A stretch of DNA of 64,000 nucleotides from Stereocaulon alpinum (Eukaryota; Ascomycota; Lecanoromycetes; Lecanorales; Stereocaulaceae), in NCBI GenBank assembly GCA_018257865.1, contig JAEUBA010000021.1, positions 1 to 64,000 of the forward strand, in the 5' to 3' direction. The notes under the pieces were generated by a model. It searched no databases, was not told the DNA's origin, and saw only the letters and a program-made list of their open reading frames with translations. The first letter of the stretch is position 1, and the number at the start of each line of letters is the position of its first letter. The translations under genes and the position numbers were made by a program. Shown piece after piece: positions 22,981 through 34,813 of the stretch.

Positions 22981-24343
22981 TCAGACCGCCTCATTACCCT
23001 TAGCCTTCTTGTGACCTGAAGCTCCCCCGCTCTGCTCCATGAAATCAGCTTCTCTCTTCTTGCCCTTCACTCCACCCGCTGCTCCAGCTTTTGTACGTGC
23101 CCAGCCGTCAAACGGACTGATCTTCTTGACCTTCGGCTCAAACGACATTGCCTCCGCTGGCGAGCTATCGAGTACCGCTTTCTTCGTAGAGGACCTAGTG
23201 GCATGTCCAGTGGTTGGTGGGGTATGAGGTGAAAACATTGTTTGCTTGACTGGAGTGGTGACCTGTTGCTCCTCAGGATCGGTCATTTCGTGGTCTTGTT
23301 CTCCCATATCGGTAGTTGCTTCTTCGTCATCTATATTAGCTGATTCGCGCTTTCGGTGCTGTTGTGGGGTTGGGAAGAGAAGGCGGGGCTTTATTGAGGC
23401 GCGTGTTGAGGTACGGCTGTTAGGTTCTGCACCATCATCTCTGGCTTCTGGGTCATCTTGGGGAAACCTGCGGAAGATCTTCTTACCACGGCTAAGAAAG
23501 GTTAGTCAATCAATATGCTCTGAGCTATGCTGCAAGAGAGATCACCTACAAGACATACACCATGCCCTCCTCACGGTTGAAAGCTTCTTGGATCTCGGGG
23601 TTATCCTCAATAGTGTGACTTGCCTTCCGCTTCCTGGTACTCTTGTTCTTGCTAGGCGCCGGAGGAACATCTTGGCTAGGCTTCTCATAGAATGGATTGT
23701 CCTCGCTAGTATCCAGCTCTGGGACCTTGTCCTTGGAGTCCGTGTAGATCTGTATCTGATTCTCTGAGGCCGCATCATCGTCATCCTCCATTGAGCTGTA
23801 CAGAGAGAATCCAACATGTCGTCTACTTCTCCTCTTACGCGGCGTTGGCATCGCATCTTCAACCGTATCTGGTCGAGCCGGAAATAGAACCCTAGCCGCA
23901 GCATTGACAGCAGCTAGCTGCACAGGTTTCTTACGTGGTGTCTTTGCTGGTGTCGGAAGCATATTTGCAGGGTTCAGTAAGGGTGGGTGCAACGACGGAT
24001 TATTGGATGAGTCTTGAGGGGGATTCAGTGAGGTGTTGCCGTTCATCGTGCCGGTTCCTTCGCCTTGTCGAGATCTTCTACTCTTCGAGGCCTTCTTGCG
24101 GGGTGAAGTGTGTGTTGAAGAGGGAGGTGAGTACGTGTGAGGGACAGAGCGGAGTGTGGTCGGCTTTTTGTGGGGAAGGTCGTCTGAGTGTGGAGGTGGG
24201 GTTTCAATGGCGCGTTGATTACGCGATGAGGACTGTCGCGAGCTCTTACGTGTCGGTTTGTACCGGTGTTCGTCGTATTTTGCACCGTGAAGTGGAGTTG
24301 ACGGGGTATGTACGGCTGTTCGCAGTGGAGGTGTTGCTGCCAT
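22981..24343 (-). CDS. Conserved fungal protein rich in S/T-P sites, probably nuclear
   Basis: Two exons (24343-23550 and 23491-22981) encode 434 residues. I do not recognise a named family. The protein is basic, low-complexity and full of proline-directed sites, many resembling CDK targets (TPSTP, LPTPAKTPRKKP, MPTPRKRR). Conserved-looking islands are AAVNAAARVLF, DNPFYEKP and EGMVYVFRGKKIFRRF, the last formed exactly by splicing the 58-bp intron (23492-23549) across a Phe codon. There is no signal peptide or membrane helix. KR-rich clusters suggest nuclear import. A cell-cycle-regulated role is only an inference from the phosphosite pattern. Confidence 0.8.
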
Positions 24344-24802
24344 GCTGCATCACGCAGCAACAGAGTGAAGTCTTCAACACCTCTCTACAAGGAAGTAGTA
24401 CCGGTTTTCTTTGAGATCTATGAGGTAGGGAACAGTCTGGCAAGAGTAACAACACCGAGCTGTGGTGAAGAGTCGTTGAGTGATGCAAATTGGTGCTAGC
24501 AAGGTCATAAGCGACCTATCTTCTCAGTGGGATATCTTATAGCTATGTTGCAAGAGCAATGATGGCAGTATGGAGGAGTAGATAGCCAGGGTGGAAGAAC
24601 GGAAAAGTAGTAGCGAGGAGATGTCGTCGATGGAATGTGTCTTGGCATTCGTTCGCCGCAGTGGCTGGGAATTAGTGGGCAGGGCTGGAAATCGTAGCGC
24701 CGTCAACAAACGCGTCTCCCAACCTTACACCGAACAACTGGCGCAGAAAGCCTTCAATGCGATTGCGTGACTATTGATAGTACTTTGTCAGGTTCCGTCA
24801 CT
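24344..24802. other. Divergent promoter region (22981 gene / DUO1)
   Basis: These 459 bases hold the promoters of two divergent genes that may both act in the cell cycle. No ORF or recognised site is supported. Confidence 0.35.
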
Positions 24803-25555
24803 ATGGCCCAGAACGGCATTACTCCTGAAAACCTCGACTCGCTTTCCCTCTCAGACACTGAGCTTGACGACACTGAAGACCTTTTTGCCTCGCCTTCAGT
24901 ACCCTCGAAGAAACCAAAACCAGGCGAGAAGACACAAGCGTTACAGACCCAATCGCCTGCCCAACTTCCAGATTCTGAAGAAGACGCCCTTGCCGCCCAT
25001 GAAGCTTCCCTGCGCCGCGAACTTTCTTCCCTCCGCACCATGAACCAGGTTGTCTCCGGCGTGATCGAATCACTTGAAAAAGCTAAGAGCAACATGGACA
25101 CTGTTTCCGCTACCGTCAACAACGCTTCTACTCTTCTAACCACCTGGACGCGCATCCTCAGCCAGACAGAACATAACCAGAGACTCATCCTAAATCCGAA
25201 CTGGCAGGGCGCAAGTCAGGATATCGCAGATGGGGAGAATGAGGAGATATTGAGGCGGCAAGAGAAGGAGCGGAGACGGGAAGAAGAGATCAGGAGGGAG
25301 GAGGCTCGGGAGAGAGAGCGGGAGGAGGAAGAGCGGCGGAGGATGACAGAAGGGACTACGAAGGGGCCTCGGGGAAGAGGGAGAGGCGTAGGAAGGGGGA
25401 TGGGAAGAGGGGGCAGCAGCGCATACGTGGGGGTAGGCGGCCAAGGAGGCGTCAGAGGGACAGCTAGAGGGGGGACTACGACGCCGAGAAGGGTGGCAAC
25501 TGGTACTGGTAGAGGGTTAACCAGTGGGAGGAGCAGAGGAAGGGGAGTAGCATAA
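24803..25555 (+). CDS. DUO1: DASH/Dam1 complex subunit Duo1
   Basis: A single exon from ATG 24803 encodes 250 residues. Duo1 is part of the DASH (Dam1) ring that couples kinetochores to microtubule ends. The central helical core (about residues 70-150), with RRELSSLRTMNQVV, GVIESLEKAKSNMDTVS and TWTRILSQTEHNQRLIL, is the conserved Duo1 domain. It is preceded by an acidic SLSLSDTELDDTEDLF segment and followed by a long E/R coiled coil. The last 65 residues are strongly RG-rich (RGRGRGVGRGMGRGG), an extension that would be positively charged. A longer upstream reading frame lacks a better start. Confidence 0.9.
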   Translation: MAQNGITPENLDSLSLSDTELDDTEDLFASPSVPSKKPKPGEKTQALQTQSPAQLPDSEEDALAAHEASLRRELSSLRTMNQVVSGVIESLEKAKSNMDTVSATVNNASTLLTTWTRILSQTEHNQRLILNPNWQGASQDIADGENEEILRRQEKERRREEEIRREEAREREREEEERRRMTEGTTKGPRGRGRGVGRGMGRGGSSAYVGVGGQGGVRGTARGGTTTPRRVATGTGRGLTSGRSRGRGVA

Positions 25556-26262
25556 CGTCTGTCAGTGACCACTTCGTGCATGATACCCAACCGTTGAATT
25601 TTCGTCCTCTTATCGGGCCAAGCTTCCCGCTTTGTGCGAACCCAACTAAAAGGCTAGTGACCTAATACCCATGTTGGAGTAAATTTCCCAAATCGCGATA
25701 CCCAAAGCATGGGGATCTACCTTATGCTGCCGTATTACGGATGACATATGCAGGGTCCATTCGTTGTCCAATACGTACTGACAAAATCAGAAAATAATAG
25801 CGTGTGCGGAATCTGCCAATGTCTGACATTATTTATCACTCGATAATAAAGACAGTCAGCTAGCTTCTAGTACACCAGTGAAGCGTGGGATATATCCGGC
25901 CCCTGTTGAGCATGGGGGTTGTCATCGGGACGCGATCGCGTGCTGATTGGTCCATGAAGAAGGCTGACCGCTTAAGTAGGCGGACCGCTAACAAGATATG
26001 GATGATGATTGATAACACGAAAGCTGACGCTCAGATAATATGTGCTTTGCGGAAAGGAATAAAATGTCCTAACATTCCCCTATCATTTATGGTGTTAGGA
26101 AGCCCTGTATTGCCCAAAGGCTCGCGGCATTACTTGGACTGAGCTCATCTCGTCATGCATCGCCGTCACTAGCATACATCGACTTCAGGGAGAACTGCAG
26201 CAATCCGAGACCTCATAACCGCATACCCAAGCTCAACTGGTGTCGAAGACCCGGCAGCCGTA
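25556..26262. other. Intergenic region, no supported gene
   Basis: These 707 bases separate DUO1 and the 2EXR gene. One 85-codon ORF (25885-26142, plus) has no family features and I do not call it. Confidence 0.35.
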
Positions 26263-27075
26263 ATGTCGGAACCGTCAATGACCAGGATTCCACCCTTCCT
26301 GAGAATGCCAGCAGAGATCCGACTGATCATTTATGAGCTCCTGCTCTCAGATCACGATGACAAGATACTCCGCATTCGTACCGAGGACCCTGCAACTTAC
26401 CAGAGGAGGAAAGGAGAGGAGCGTCAACGACGCAGCTTTAGGTACATACAAGATAGAATGCGCTCACGCAGTGGAGAATCAACCTACGGCCTCTTCAAAA
26501 GCCCCGGCCTGCATCCCTCAATCCTCGGTGTGAGCCGACAGATCCACGCCGAAGCCTCTCATGTCCTCTATTCACATACGTTCGACTTCGGCTTGGATGT
26601 TGAAAGCATTCTACCATTCCTACAAGATCTCACACCCACCGCCCTCTCTTCGATCAAGTGCATACAATTGACGAAGCGCTCTCTGCCCTACACAAAAGAC
26701 TTCGATCGTTGCGAATGGCGCAACGCCTGCGACTATATTTCGAAGAACCTCAGTCTCTTGCAGCTCGATCTTGTGGTGTATGGAGGCACACCGTCGCTTG
26801 CGAACAGGCCTGCGTTGCACTGGAAACAGAACAGTACCTACACGAAAGTAGATTTTGCACTTATATCGAAGCTTAAGGAGTGTGAGGATGACATGGGATG
26901 GGTGAAGCAGGTTGCTGCTATCAAGGGACTGCAGGTCTTGAATGTCAAGGCTCTACTGGAGCATTGTCCGATCCCGAGTTCGAACGCAATGGCCTTTTTC
27001 GTGAATTTTTCGGCGAGCATTGAGAAGGGATTTACGGATTATTTGAAATCACACATGGTTGCGCAGGTCTCTTAG
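26263..27075 (+). CDS. 2EXR / F-box-like domain protein
   Basis: A single exon encodes 270 residues. The N-terminus has the signature FLRMPAEIRLIIYELLL (about 11-27), followed by a second block ILGVSRQIHAEASHVLYSHTFDF. This pairing defines the 2EXR-like families that are abundant in filamentous ascomycetes. Function is unknown. The first block resembles an F-box helix, so adaptor roles are often suggested but not shown. There is no signal peptide or transmembrane segment. Confidence 0.8.
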   Translation: MSEPSMTRIPPFLRMPAEIRLIIYELLLSDHDDKILRIRTEDPATYQRRKGEERQRRSFRYIQDRMRSRSGESTYGLFKSPGLHPSILGVSRQIHAEASHVLYSHTFDFGLDVESILPFLQDLTPTALSSIKCIQLTKRSLPYTKDFDRCEWRNACDYISKNLSLLQLDLVVYGGTPSLANRPALHWKQNSTYTKVDFALISKLKECEDDMGWVKQVAAIKGLQVLNVKALLEHCPIPSSNAMAFFVNFSASIEKGFTDYLKSHMVAQVS

Positions 27076-27629
27076 ATTTCATTCCATACTGCTGTATGAC
27101 GGTGTTATTCGATTTGAAAAAGTGTATCTCATTCCATCGCCTATCAATGCGCACCTTCGAGGCGTTGGCCAGTTTCTTTCCCGACCGTTGAAACGTTCCT
27201 CACATACAACCAGAATCATCAAACCAACAGCATCCATGGCATTTTTGCCAATAATTCATCCGACAACTTTGACATCACACGAGCAAGGTTATCGATAAAG
27301 TCACGCGCTAAGCCTTATTAGACTAACGCGCCCGGGTAATCTCTCCACCGATTCTCCAGCCTCCAATATTCAATTCACGGACTCCCAACCTCCTCTGTAA
27401 ATATATCCCAAAAATAAAATGATAACCAGCCATTACAAATGCTATCACCGAATTGATCACGATCCTTCTCTCCTCCACTTCCTGCCTTCTGCAAGTATCC
27501 GTTTTTTCTTACTCCGAGCAACCTCAATCTCTGCATAAGATACCCTACGGCTGCAACTCCACGAGCTCTTTCCCCACTGTGTACTCTGCCTCCACCTGTT
27601 GAAGACCGTCAACATTGGTACCTCCCACA
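27076..27629. other. Intergenic region upstream of the secreted protein gene
   Basis: In these 554 bases a CT-rich stretch, of the kind often seen upstream of fungal starts, precedes the ATG at 27630. No gene is seen. Confidence 0.35.
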
Positions 27630-28442
27630 ATGAAAATTATATCTGTGCTTGTGTCCCTGCTCTCTTCGTTGACTCTCCTCTCCCATGCCTTCCCACTAAC
27701 ACCACAAGAACCACCACTAGAGCTTGCCCTCAGAAGGCGCGTTGCTTACTCTGTGGTAGCTGTCGATGGAGGCTCATTTTCCACATCCCCATCTGCTAAT
27801 ACACTCCCTATTCAAACAATCATCCAAACATCTGACCAAACCGAAACCGTCACTGCTCCTGCAAGCACACCTCCTCCTTCAACTAAGACAGTGGTATCCA
27901 CAATTTTGGTCAACCAGTCAGAATCAGCGAAGACTGTTCAAGTCAGCATAACAAAGATAACTTCAAAGGCCTTGTCGCCAACCTCGAGACCGTTGTACTC
28001 TGTCGTGAATGCGGGCGACACGACTTCTTCACCCACGGTCGGCTTCGTTACAAGAACCTCAACTGCTTCAACAACCGTGGGTTGTACCTCCCAAACCTCT
28101 CCGAATTCCTCAAACCCTTCACCGTTTCCGAGCGCAATATCTTCGACCGCCTCGATGAGTGGTATTACTACAACAGTTCAATCGAATCTCCCTCAATACG
28201 CCAAACCTGCAACTGGAACCGCACCTCCGGCAGAAGCAGGATGGGTCGCTCCCGCTGGGTTGCTTCCACCTCCCTCTTCAACCATCACGACACAGAGCAC
28301 ATCGACGATAACGACGTCAAAGACATACGATGACGGAATGTGGCATACTACCTGGCGGACATGGAACACGACCTCGACAACGTCATCGGGCTTACCTACG
28401 ACTGCCACCGCTACTAGGGGATTGGGATATTGGAAAAAATGA
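27630..28442 (+). CDS. Secreted Ser/Thr-rich protein of unknown function
   Basis: A single exon encodes 270 residues from ATG 27630 (context cacaATG), chosen over an in-frame ATG 15 bases upstream because it begins a clean signal peptide: MKIISVLVSLLSSLTLLSHA, with cleavage likely after A. The mature part is about 40 percent Ser/Thr/Pro with TTxTT runs, predicting heavy O-mannosylation, and ends with WHTTWRTWNTT and a short basic tail. No catalytic domain and no clear GPI signal are visible. It could be a cell-wall or surface protein. Confidence 0.75.
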   Translation: MKIISVLVSLLSSLTLLSHAFPLTPQEPPLELALRRRVAYSVVAVDGGSFSTSPSANTLPIQTIIQTSDQTETVTAPASTPPPSTKTVVSTILVNQSESAKTVQVSITKITSKALSPTSRPLYSVVNAGDTTSSPTVGFVTRTSTASTTVGCTSQTSPNSSNPSPFPSAISSTASMSGITTTVQSNLPQYAKPATGTAPPAEAGWVAPAGLLPPPSSTITTQSTSTITTSKTYDDGMWHTTWRTWNTTSTTSSGLPTTATATRGLGYWKK

Positions 28443-29916
28443 ATGACTGAATGATACAAAACGACAAAACATGACATACGAAGACCAAAGAACGGACGCT
28501 ACATGTTTGTCGATACATATTAGCTGCCCGTCTCGTCATCTTCATGATTCCTCATCCCAAGGTACAACCGTCCACGGCCCGAGATGAGCCCAATTTTCTG
28601 GATATTCGAGTGTCGCCCTTTCGACGGAAGCGCCCAATGAGCTTATGACGGTGCGCGCTCTTAGCAGCACGCCCATTAGAGAGAGGAAATGGAACGAGCA
28701 CCTTCACTGGACGATGAATCCGGTGTGAATGAGAAAAATGCTACTGTACCTGACCAACCTTCCAAGCCGAATAAAAGTTATTACGTTGATGCATATCGCA
28801 TAGCGACGGGCGTTTTACCAGGTTCGTAAGGGCCTGGCATGTAAATAGACTACACTCGAAGCCATTCGGCAAAACAATGACAATAATGTTTGAACACCAG
28901 AACCTCGCACATGTATTACCACATCCAACGACCTATGCGCGAACAGGCAAGCCTTACGACTCAGTTGTGCTTGACGTTGAGCGCGATAGCTCTGCCACTC
29001 TTTCATCCTCCCAATCCGCAATGAATCAACGACTGCGCTAAATCCACTGTCCCTAAAAACGTTGATAGGTCTGAACAATCTCATCTGTATCACAGCCTTA
29101 TTGGGTTTTCCCTCTGCAACAGAGTCTCTAGCATCAGCCCTTTCCGTACATACACCCTAATCCATGTCCACTAGCCAGTATTGATGGCTATTGTGGTTCG
29201 GGGCATTGCTAGGTTCTCTTAAATCTGGCCTGTATTCTTCGGCTTGCAGACTAGGGCTATCCCACCTGACGGCGTTCAGTCTTGTATAGTATGCAGTAGC
29301 CACAACTCCACATATCTCCTTCCTCTTCCTGTTTCCGCTCCTATTTGTCAACAATTTCAGAAGTCCTTGTGTAGATGTATTCCTCCCTATACTTGGGTCG
29401 GTGGGCTGGAACGATACAGGCTAGAAGAGCTAGAACATTCGTGCGGAATCATGTGGCAACTCGCCATTGGGAAGGCTACATGTTAACGAACATCTGGAAT
29501 GGTTCCAACGGGCGCTTTCGGGTGCTGTTCCTTTGTCCCGAATGAGCGTGGTGACTTGGGATCCGGTATGTACTGAGACTGCCGTGACGTTAATATGAGA
29601 ACGTACTCTCATGATCGTTTTGGAATGTCCTTCAACTAGCACCCTGGATTTCTTTCATTCCACTTCCTGCGCGCTCCGCCCGCTCTTTCGTGTCATCATC
29701 GAATCCCCCCCTTCGACTATTCGTCGCAAACCTTCCCTTTCAAGATTCCCATCGCTTCAAACAGAATCCCCTCTTCTCTTCCCACAGCGCTCCGCCATGT
29801 CCCGCTCCTATACCCCTCAATATCATATCCTCAGTGATAAGTCCCTAATCCCTTCGGCTGTTCCAGATGAAATCCGCAGCATATAGTGACCAAACCACCG
29901 CCCCAGGTAAATCGAT
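28443..29916. other. Intergenic region, no supported gene
   Basis: In these 1.47 kb the ORFs on both strands are short, overlap each other and lack domain features. The promoter of the secreted protein is not here, and both flanking genes end into this region. Confidence 0.4.
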
Positions 29917-30666
29917 TCAAACTTCATCTCCATGCAACTTTTCCTCAAGCGCGGCACGCAAAGCTATAATGGCATAGACTTCATAACCAAGCGCGCTGCA
30001 TTGCAGGGTAACCAGTTTCACCACGAAAGCATTGCACCGCGTCCATTGCTCGCACAGCTTTTCCTCATTTGGGACAAAGTTTTCGTCAATGCGAAAACGA
30101 TATGCGTATTTCGCATAGGCTTTTGAGGCAGCATCCTCCCGACTGTTTTTGAACTCGGGTTTGTAGAGGGGAAGATCAGTCCAGAAAATGTTGTTCAACG
30201 GTTCTCCAACCATCCTGGTTTCCTCACCCGATGGCGATGGACGTCGTGAGAAAGCGACCATGATTTCGGCTAATTTGTAATGCCATGTATGGTTGTGTGA
30301 AATTGATTTATGAGTTAAAATGTCAATAAGCACGAATACAAGATACACAGCAGCATGGCTCACAAAATCAAGAAATTTCAAATACATTGATGGAAGGCAT
30401 AGATGGATCCAACAGCGGAATCGACTAGGTAGTAGGCCGAATTGATAACAAAGTCACTGATAGCGAGGGTAAGCCGATCCAATCCTTGGGCGTTGTACGA
30501 CTCGTGCACTCGAATTGATAGAGCTAAGGATTTTAAGCAGTTTAATAATCGCATTTGGAATATGTACATCCTGCCAGACCTTAGCCCTGTTGATATCCCG
30601 CACCAGCTGGAATAGGCAGGCCATTGACAGACGAAACCTCTGCTGTCGCATGCAAGCCTCTCGCAC
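29917..30666 (-). CDS. Hypothetical protein, possibly DUF3632-like (5' end unresolved)
   Basis: The downstream exon is open from about 30387 to 29917. It contains FWTDLPLYKPEF, NEEKLCEQWTRCNAFVVKL and IIALRAALEE, resembling the WxxLPLxxPE...NAFxARL pattern of fungal DUF3632 proteins. The exon probably starts at an acceptor (attag) near 30273. Upstream, one minus-strand frame (from about 30666) reads like an N-terminus (MACLFQLVRDINRAKVW), but I could not join it cleanly, so intron positions and the start are uncertain. A broken gene is possible. It diverges from VPS35 with about 140 bp between starts. Confidence 0.45.
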
Positions 30667-30807
30667 CGGCTACTCCCGCACGCCTGAACCATAAATCTTG
30701 GCAGCATGTCTCACAGCCAAAGACATCCTCTTCCCATTCGTCACGTGCCCAAAGCTCGTCCCCTTCCCAGCAAAACCACCGCTACTGCCAGCAGCGGGAC
30801 TCCAAGC

Positions 30808-33796
30808 ATGACTGACAGGATGGGCTCTCCTCCGGCCATAGAGGATCAGGCTAGGCTACTGGAAGATGCCTTGGTCATGGTACGGCAACAAACGCACCTC
30901 ATGCGCAAGTGCTTAGAGACCCCAGGCAAGCTTATGGACGCACTGAAATGCAGGTGAGATACTTAATGCCCTCGCTATCAAGACCACCAACGCTGGCTCT
31001 AGAATTCTGGTGCTGACTGCTAGTGCCCTCTCTACAGCTCTACATTAGTATCCGAACTGCGGACAAGCAGCCTAGGACCCAAGCAGTACTACGAGCTCTA
31101 TATGGCCGTGTTCGACGCTCTGAGACACCTCTCCGTCTATCTCCGCGATTCCCATCCAGTCAACCACCTAGCCGACCTCTACGAGCTAGTTCAATACGCT
31201 GGCAACATCGTTCCACGACTCTACCTCATGATCACAGTCGGAACTGTTTATATGGGCATAGAAGATGCGCCGGTCAAAGAGATAATGAAGGACATGATGG
31301 AAATGAGCCGTGGTGTACAGCACCCTATAAGGGGGCTGTTCCTGAGATACTACCTTTCTGGCCAGGCAAGAGATTCGATGCCTACCGGGAGCGGGGATGG
31401 GCCAGAGGGTAATCTGCAAGACTCGATAAGCTTCATCTTGACCAACTTTGTTGAGATGAATAAGCTATGGGTGAGACTGCAGCATCAGGGGCACTCAAGG
31501 GAGAGAGAGCAGAGGACGAAGGAGAGGCAGGAGTTGCAACTGCTAGTGGGGACGAACTTGGTACGGCTGAGCCAATTGGTCGATATGGAAGCATATAAGA
31601 CCGTTATCCTGCAGCCTCTCCTAGAGCAGGTCGTCCAGTGTAGAGACGTCCTGGCGCAAGAGTATCTGCTAGAAGGTTCGTATTCATTGGGCGCATCGTG
31701 TCCAGCTAGCTGACAATTTCTGTCAGTAATAACGCAAGTCTTTCCTGACGAATTCCATCTTAACACCCTCGATCAGCTCCTATCTGCAATTGCCCGATTA
31801 AATCCGCACGTTAACATCAAAGCTATTGTCATTGGCTTAATGGACCGATTATCGGCTTACGCCGCGCGAGAAGCAGAGTCTGAATCACCAGAAGACCGCA
31901 AGCAAACAGAAGAAGAGGCCACAAGCAGGTTAATGGAGAAGCTTCGAATCTCAAAAGAAGAGAAGAAACCTCCAGCGAGAGCAGACGGAGTGGATAGCAT
32001 ACAAACGAATGGGGAACAGGTCAATGGCGACAAGCCTGCAGCAACACCATCCAACGTAGCTGATGAGCCACCAAAGAAAGATGCAGAGCCAAGCCCTTTG
32101 CCTCTCGAGGACAACCCACCTCCTTTAAAGAAGAGCAGAGGCATACCAGAAGATGTCAAGCTTTACGAGATTTTCTACGACCAAGTCATCCATTTAGTCA
32201 ATGCACAGCGGCTGCATATTCAAGATACCATTGCTTTACTCGTTTCCTTGTCTAATCTTGCTCTGTAAGTCTACAGACCCCTTCGAATACCCTTAGCTGA
32301 TTCAAGCACAGTAACATCTATCCCGATCGTCTAGGTAGCTTTGCCCAGATCAATGTCTCAAAGCCCTGCTAATGGCCCTCTAGATTACATTGACCAAGTG
32401 CTTGCATATGCCAACGAAAAAGTTGCACAATTTGCCAACAGCGCCGACCTACATGCAGCACCCACCCAATCCAACATCCTCTCGCTTCTTCTCACGCCCA
32501 TCAAAGCCTACGTTTCTCTATTCACGGCCCTCGCTCTTCCAAACTACCTCCCTTTGCTCCACGCACAGACCTATCCTACACGCCGGGCAGTAGCTGGCGA
32601 GGTAGCTCGAAGCGTTCTCCGAAACCAGACAAAGATTTCCTCTCCGGAACACCTCGATGGTGTGCTCGAAATCTTACGAGTGCTCATAAGAGAAGGAATG
32701 CAACAGCCTGCCGGCTATCCTGGTGTACCAAGCCAACGACGAGGAGCCGAAACAGACGAGACTGTCGTAGAACAAGGATGGCTGGCACGGCTTGTCCACC
32801 TTATCCATAGTCCCGACAACGATACCCAATTCAAACTCCTCCAAATCACCCGGAAAGCTTTCACCGACGGCAACGAACGAATCAAGTACACCACCCCAGC
32901 GCTACTAACTTCCTCACTTAAACTTGCTCGCAAATACAAATCTAGAGAACACTACGATGACAACTGGCAATCTCAATCCTCCGCTCTGTACAAATTCATG
33001 CATTCATCCGTCTCCGCACTCTATACCCGCAACGGTGCAGCCGACCTCTGTCTTCGTCTTTTTATCGCTTGTGGTCAAGTAGCGGACCAGGCTGGCTTCG
33101 AAGAAGTGGCTTACGAGTTCTTTGCTCAAGCCTTCACAATCTATGAGGAAGCTATCAGCGATTCGAGAGCACAGTTCCAGGCTGTGTGCGTCATTGCAGG
33201 CGCTTTGCACGGCACGCGTGGTTTTGGTAAGGAGAACTACGATACCCTGATCACGAAGTGTGCTTTACATGGCAGTAAGCTTTTGAAGAAGCCAGACCAG
33301 TGTCGGGCTGTGTACTTGGCGAGTCATCTTTGGTGGGCTGTGGAGATACCAGCGAAAGGAGAGGAGGACTCGAAAAACGTGAGTACAGTACCATCCCAAT
33401 CCTCCCCAGTGCACACTTGACAAAGACTCAGCTCTATCGTGACGGGAAGCGAGTGCTTGAATGCCTGCAGCGTGCTCTGCGTGTAGCAGACGCATGTATG
33501 GATACCGCGGTATCAGTGGAGTTGTTTGTCGAGATACTCAACCGATACGTGTACTACTTTGACCAGCAAAATGAAACGGTAAGCCCTCCTAACAAAAGTC
33601 GTCAATGGCCCGAATGCTAACAATACAACAACAGGTGACGACAAAGTATCTCAACGGTCTCATAGAGCTCATCCATTCGAATCTGCAAACGAATCAAGAG
33701 AGCTCGAGCTTGGAAGCTCCAAAAAAGCACTTCCAGCGGACGCTGGATTACATTTCGAGTAGGGAGTATGAGGGAGTTGTTACGCAGGCAAAATAA
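30808..33796 (+). CDS. VPS35: Retromer subunit Vps35
   Basis: Seven exons (30808-30953, 31038-31675, 31727-32264, 32312-32334, 32384-33378, 33432-33578, 33635-33796) encode 882 residues, the expected length. Vps35 is the alpha-solenoid scaffold of retromer, which recycles cargo from endosomes to the Golgi. The N-terminal IEDQARLLEDAL, KQYYELYMAVFDALRHL, HPVNHLADLYELVQYAGNI and PRLYLMITVGTVYM are near-invariant, including the PRLYLM signature needed for Vps26 binding. Exon 4 is only 23 nt and supplies N-I-Y-P-D-R-L. A low-complexity acidic linker (about 345-400) is common in fungal orthologues. An in-frame ATG at 30706 would extend the N-terminus by 34 non-conserved residues. Confidence 0.93.
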
Positions 33797-34813
33797 GATA
33801 AGCAAGAGTTCGGCTCGTATCTGAGCAAATGTTGACCGCCATTGTTGTAGCTCTAGTGTAAGATAAACCAAATACGTGAGCAAACAGAGTTCATTGAATA
33901 CTACCTTGGCAATCCTATCTGTTGCCACCGCCCTATCGGGTCACCATATCCAGCTTGTCCAACGCCACTCATCATCACTCCATGATGGGGACGCACCTTT
34001 CCGATTTGGGTTTCTTGTCTTCTATCGTCGAGCATCGTGGATGATTTTTTCGACCGACCTTCTTGCTTTAAGTATAACACTGATACGAAAAGAGCTAAAG
34101 GCTTCGAATCGACAGTGATCAAAGACAAGAAGCTGAAGTAGCTTTTGCGAGTTTTGTGGAGCAACTTGATCAGAGGTGCGTGGTCAGAGTTGGATTGAAA
34201 AATGAGGAATTTGGTGGAGTTCAAGGTAGTGCAGAGTACACAGAATGCGGGTGTGCAAAAGGATTATGTCTTCAAGCCCGCAATTCTACCACTGTTACGT
34301 CACTATTATGCATTCGTCAAGTGCCGAAAGATGACAATGGTTAAGAGTAGCTTGCGAGGCTTCCATACAGACTATTCCTCTGCTGTTGCTTTATATGGAA
34401 CACATCGCAGTCCCATCAATTGACGCTTACGAATGAGGCGTTAGGCCAATCTGAATGTTGGCTGTAAAGCAGAGGAGTCCTAGAGGCTTGCTGTCGTTTA
34501 ATTGTAGCACTGGGGCCTCCTGATACTGACTGGAGAGATCGAGACAACAGGGAAACCTAGAATTCTTCCTGAAGAGGCGGACATTTTCTGCGGAGATGGA
34601 AAGGTAGAGTCCTACTTCACGTGGAACATAGTTGTCTCCTCGCTTCTTTGTAGCCACATTCAGCCCAATACATAGCTGACGGTTACCATGTCAATGGGAT
34701 GTTTATTGGTCAAGGCTTGTGAAAGAAGGGACTTCGGTGAGGAGAGTAATTTGATTCAACATTAACGGGATTGACCTATATGATCGCTAGAATCTGACTT
34801 CCACCTAAAGTAC
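33797..34813. other. Convergent intergenic region, no supported gene
   Basis: In these 1.0 kb between VPS35 and the MDR gene, small ORFs of 62-107 codons lack any family feature. Confidence 0.4.

Noticed and set aside
25885..26142. 85-codon ORF between DUO1 and the 2EXR gene
   Set aside because: It has no homology-like pattern, no start context and no splice continuation.
34156..34423. Short plus-strand ORFs between VPS35 and the MDR gene
   Set aside because: They overlap in two frames with no protein-like features.
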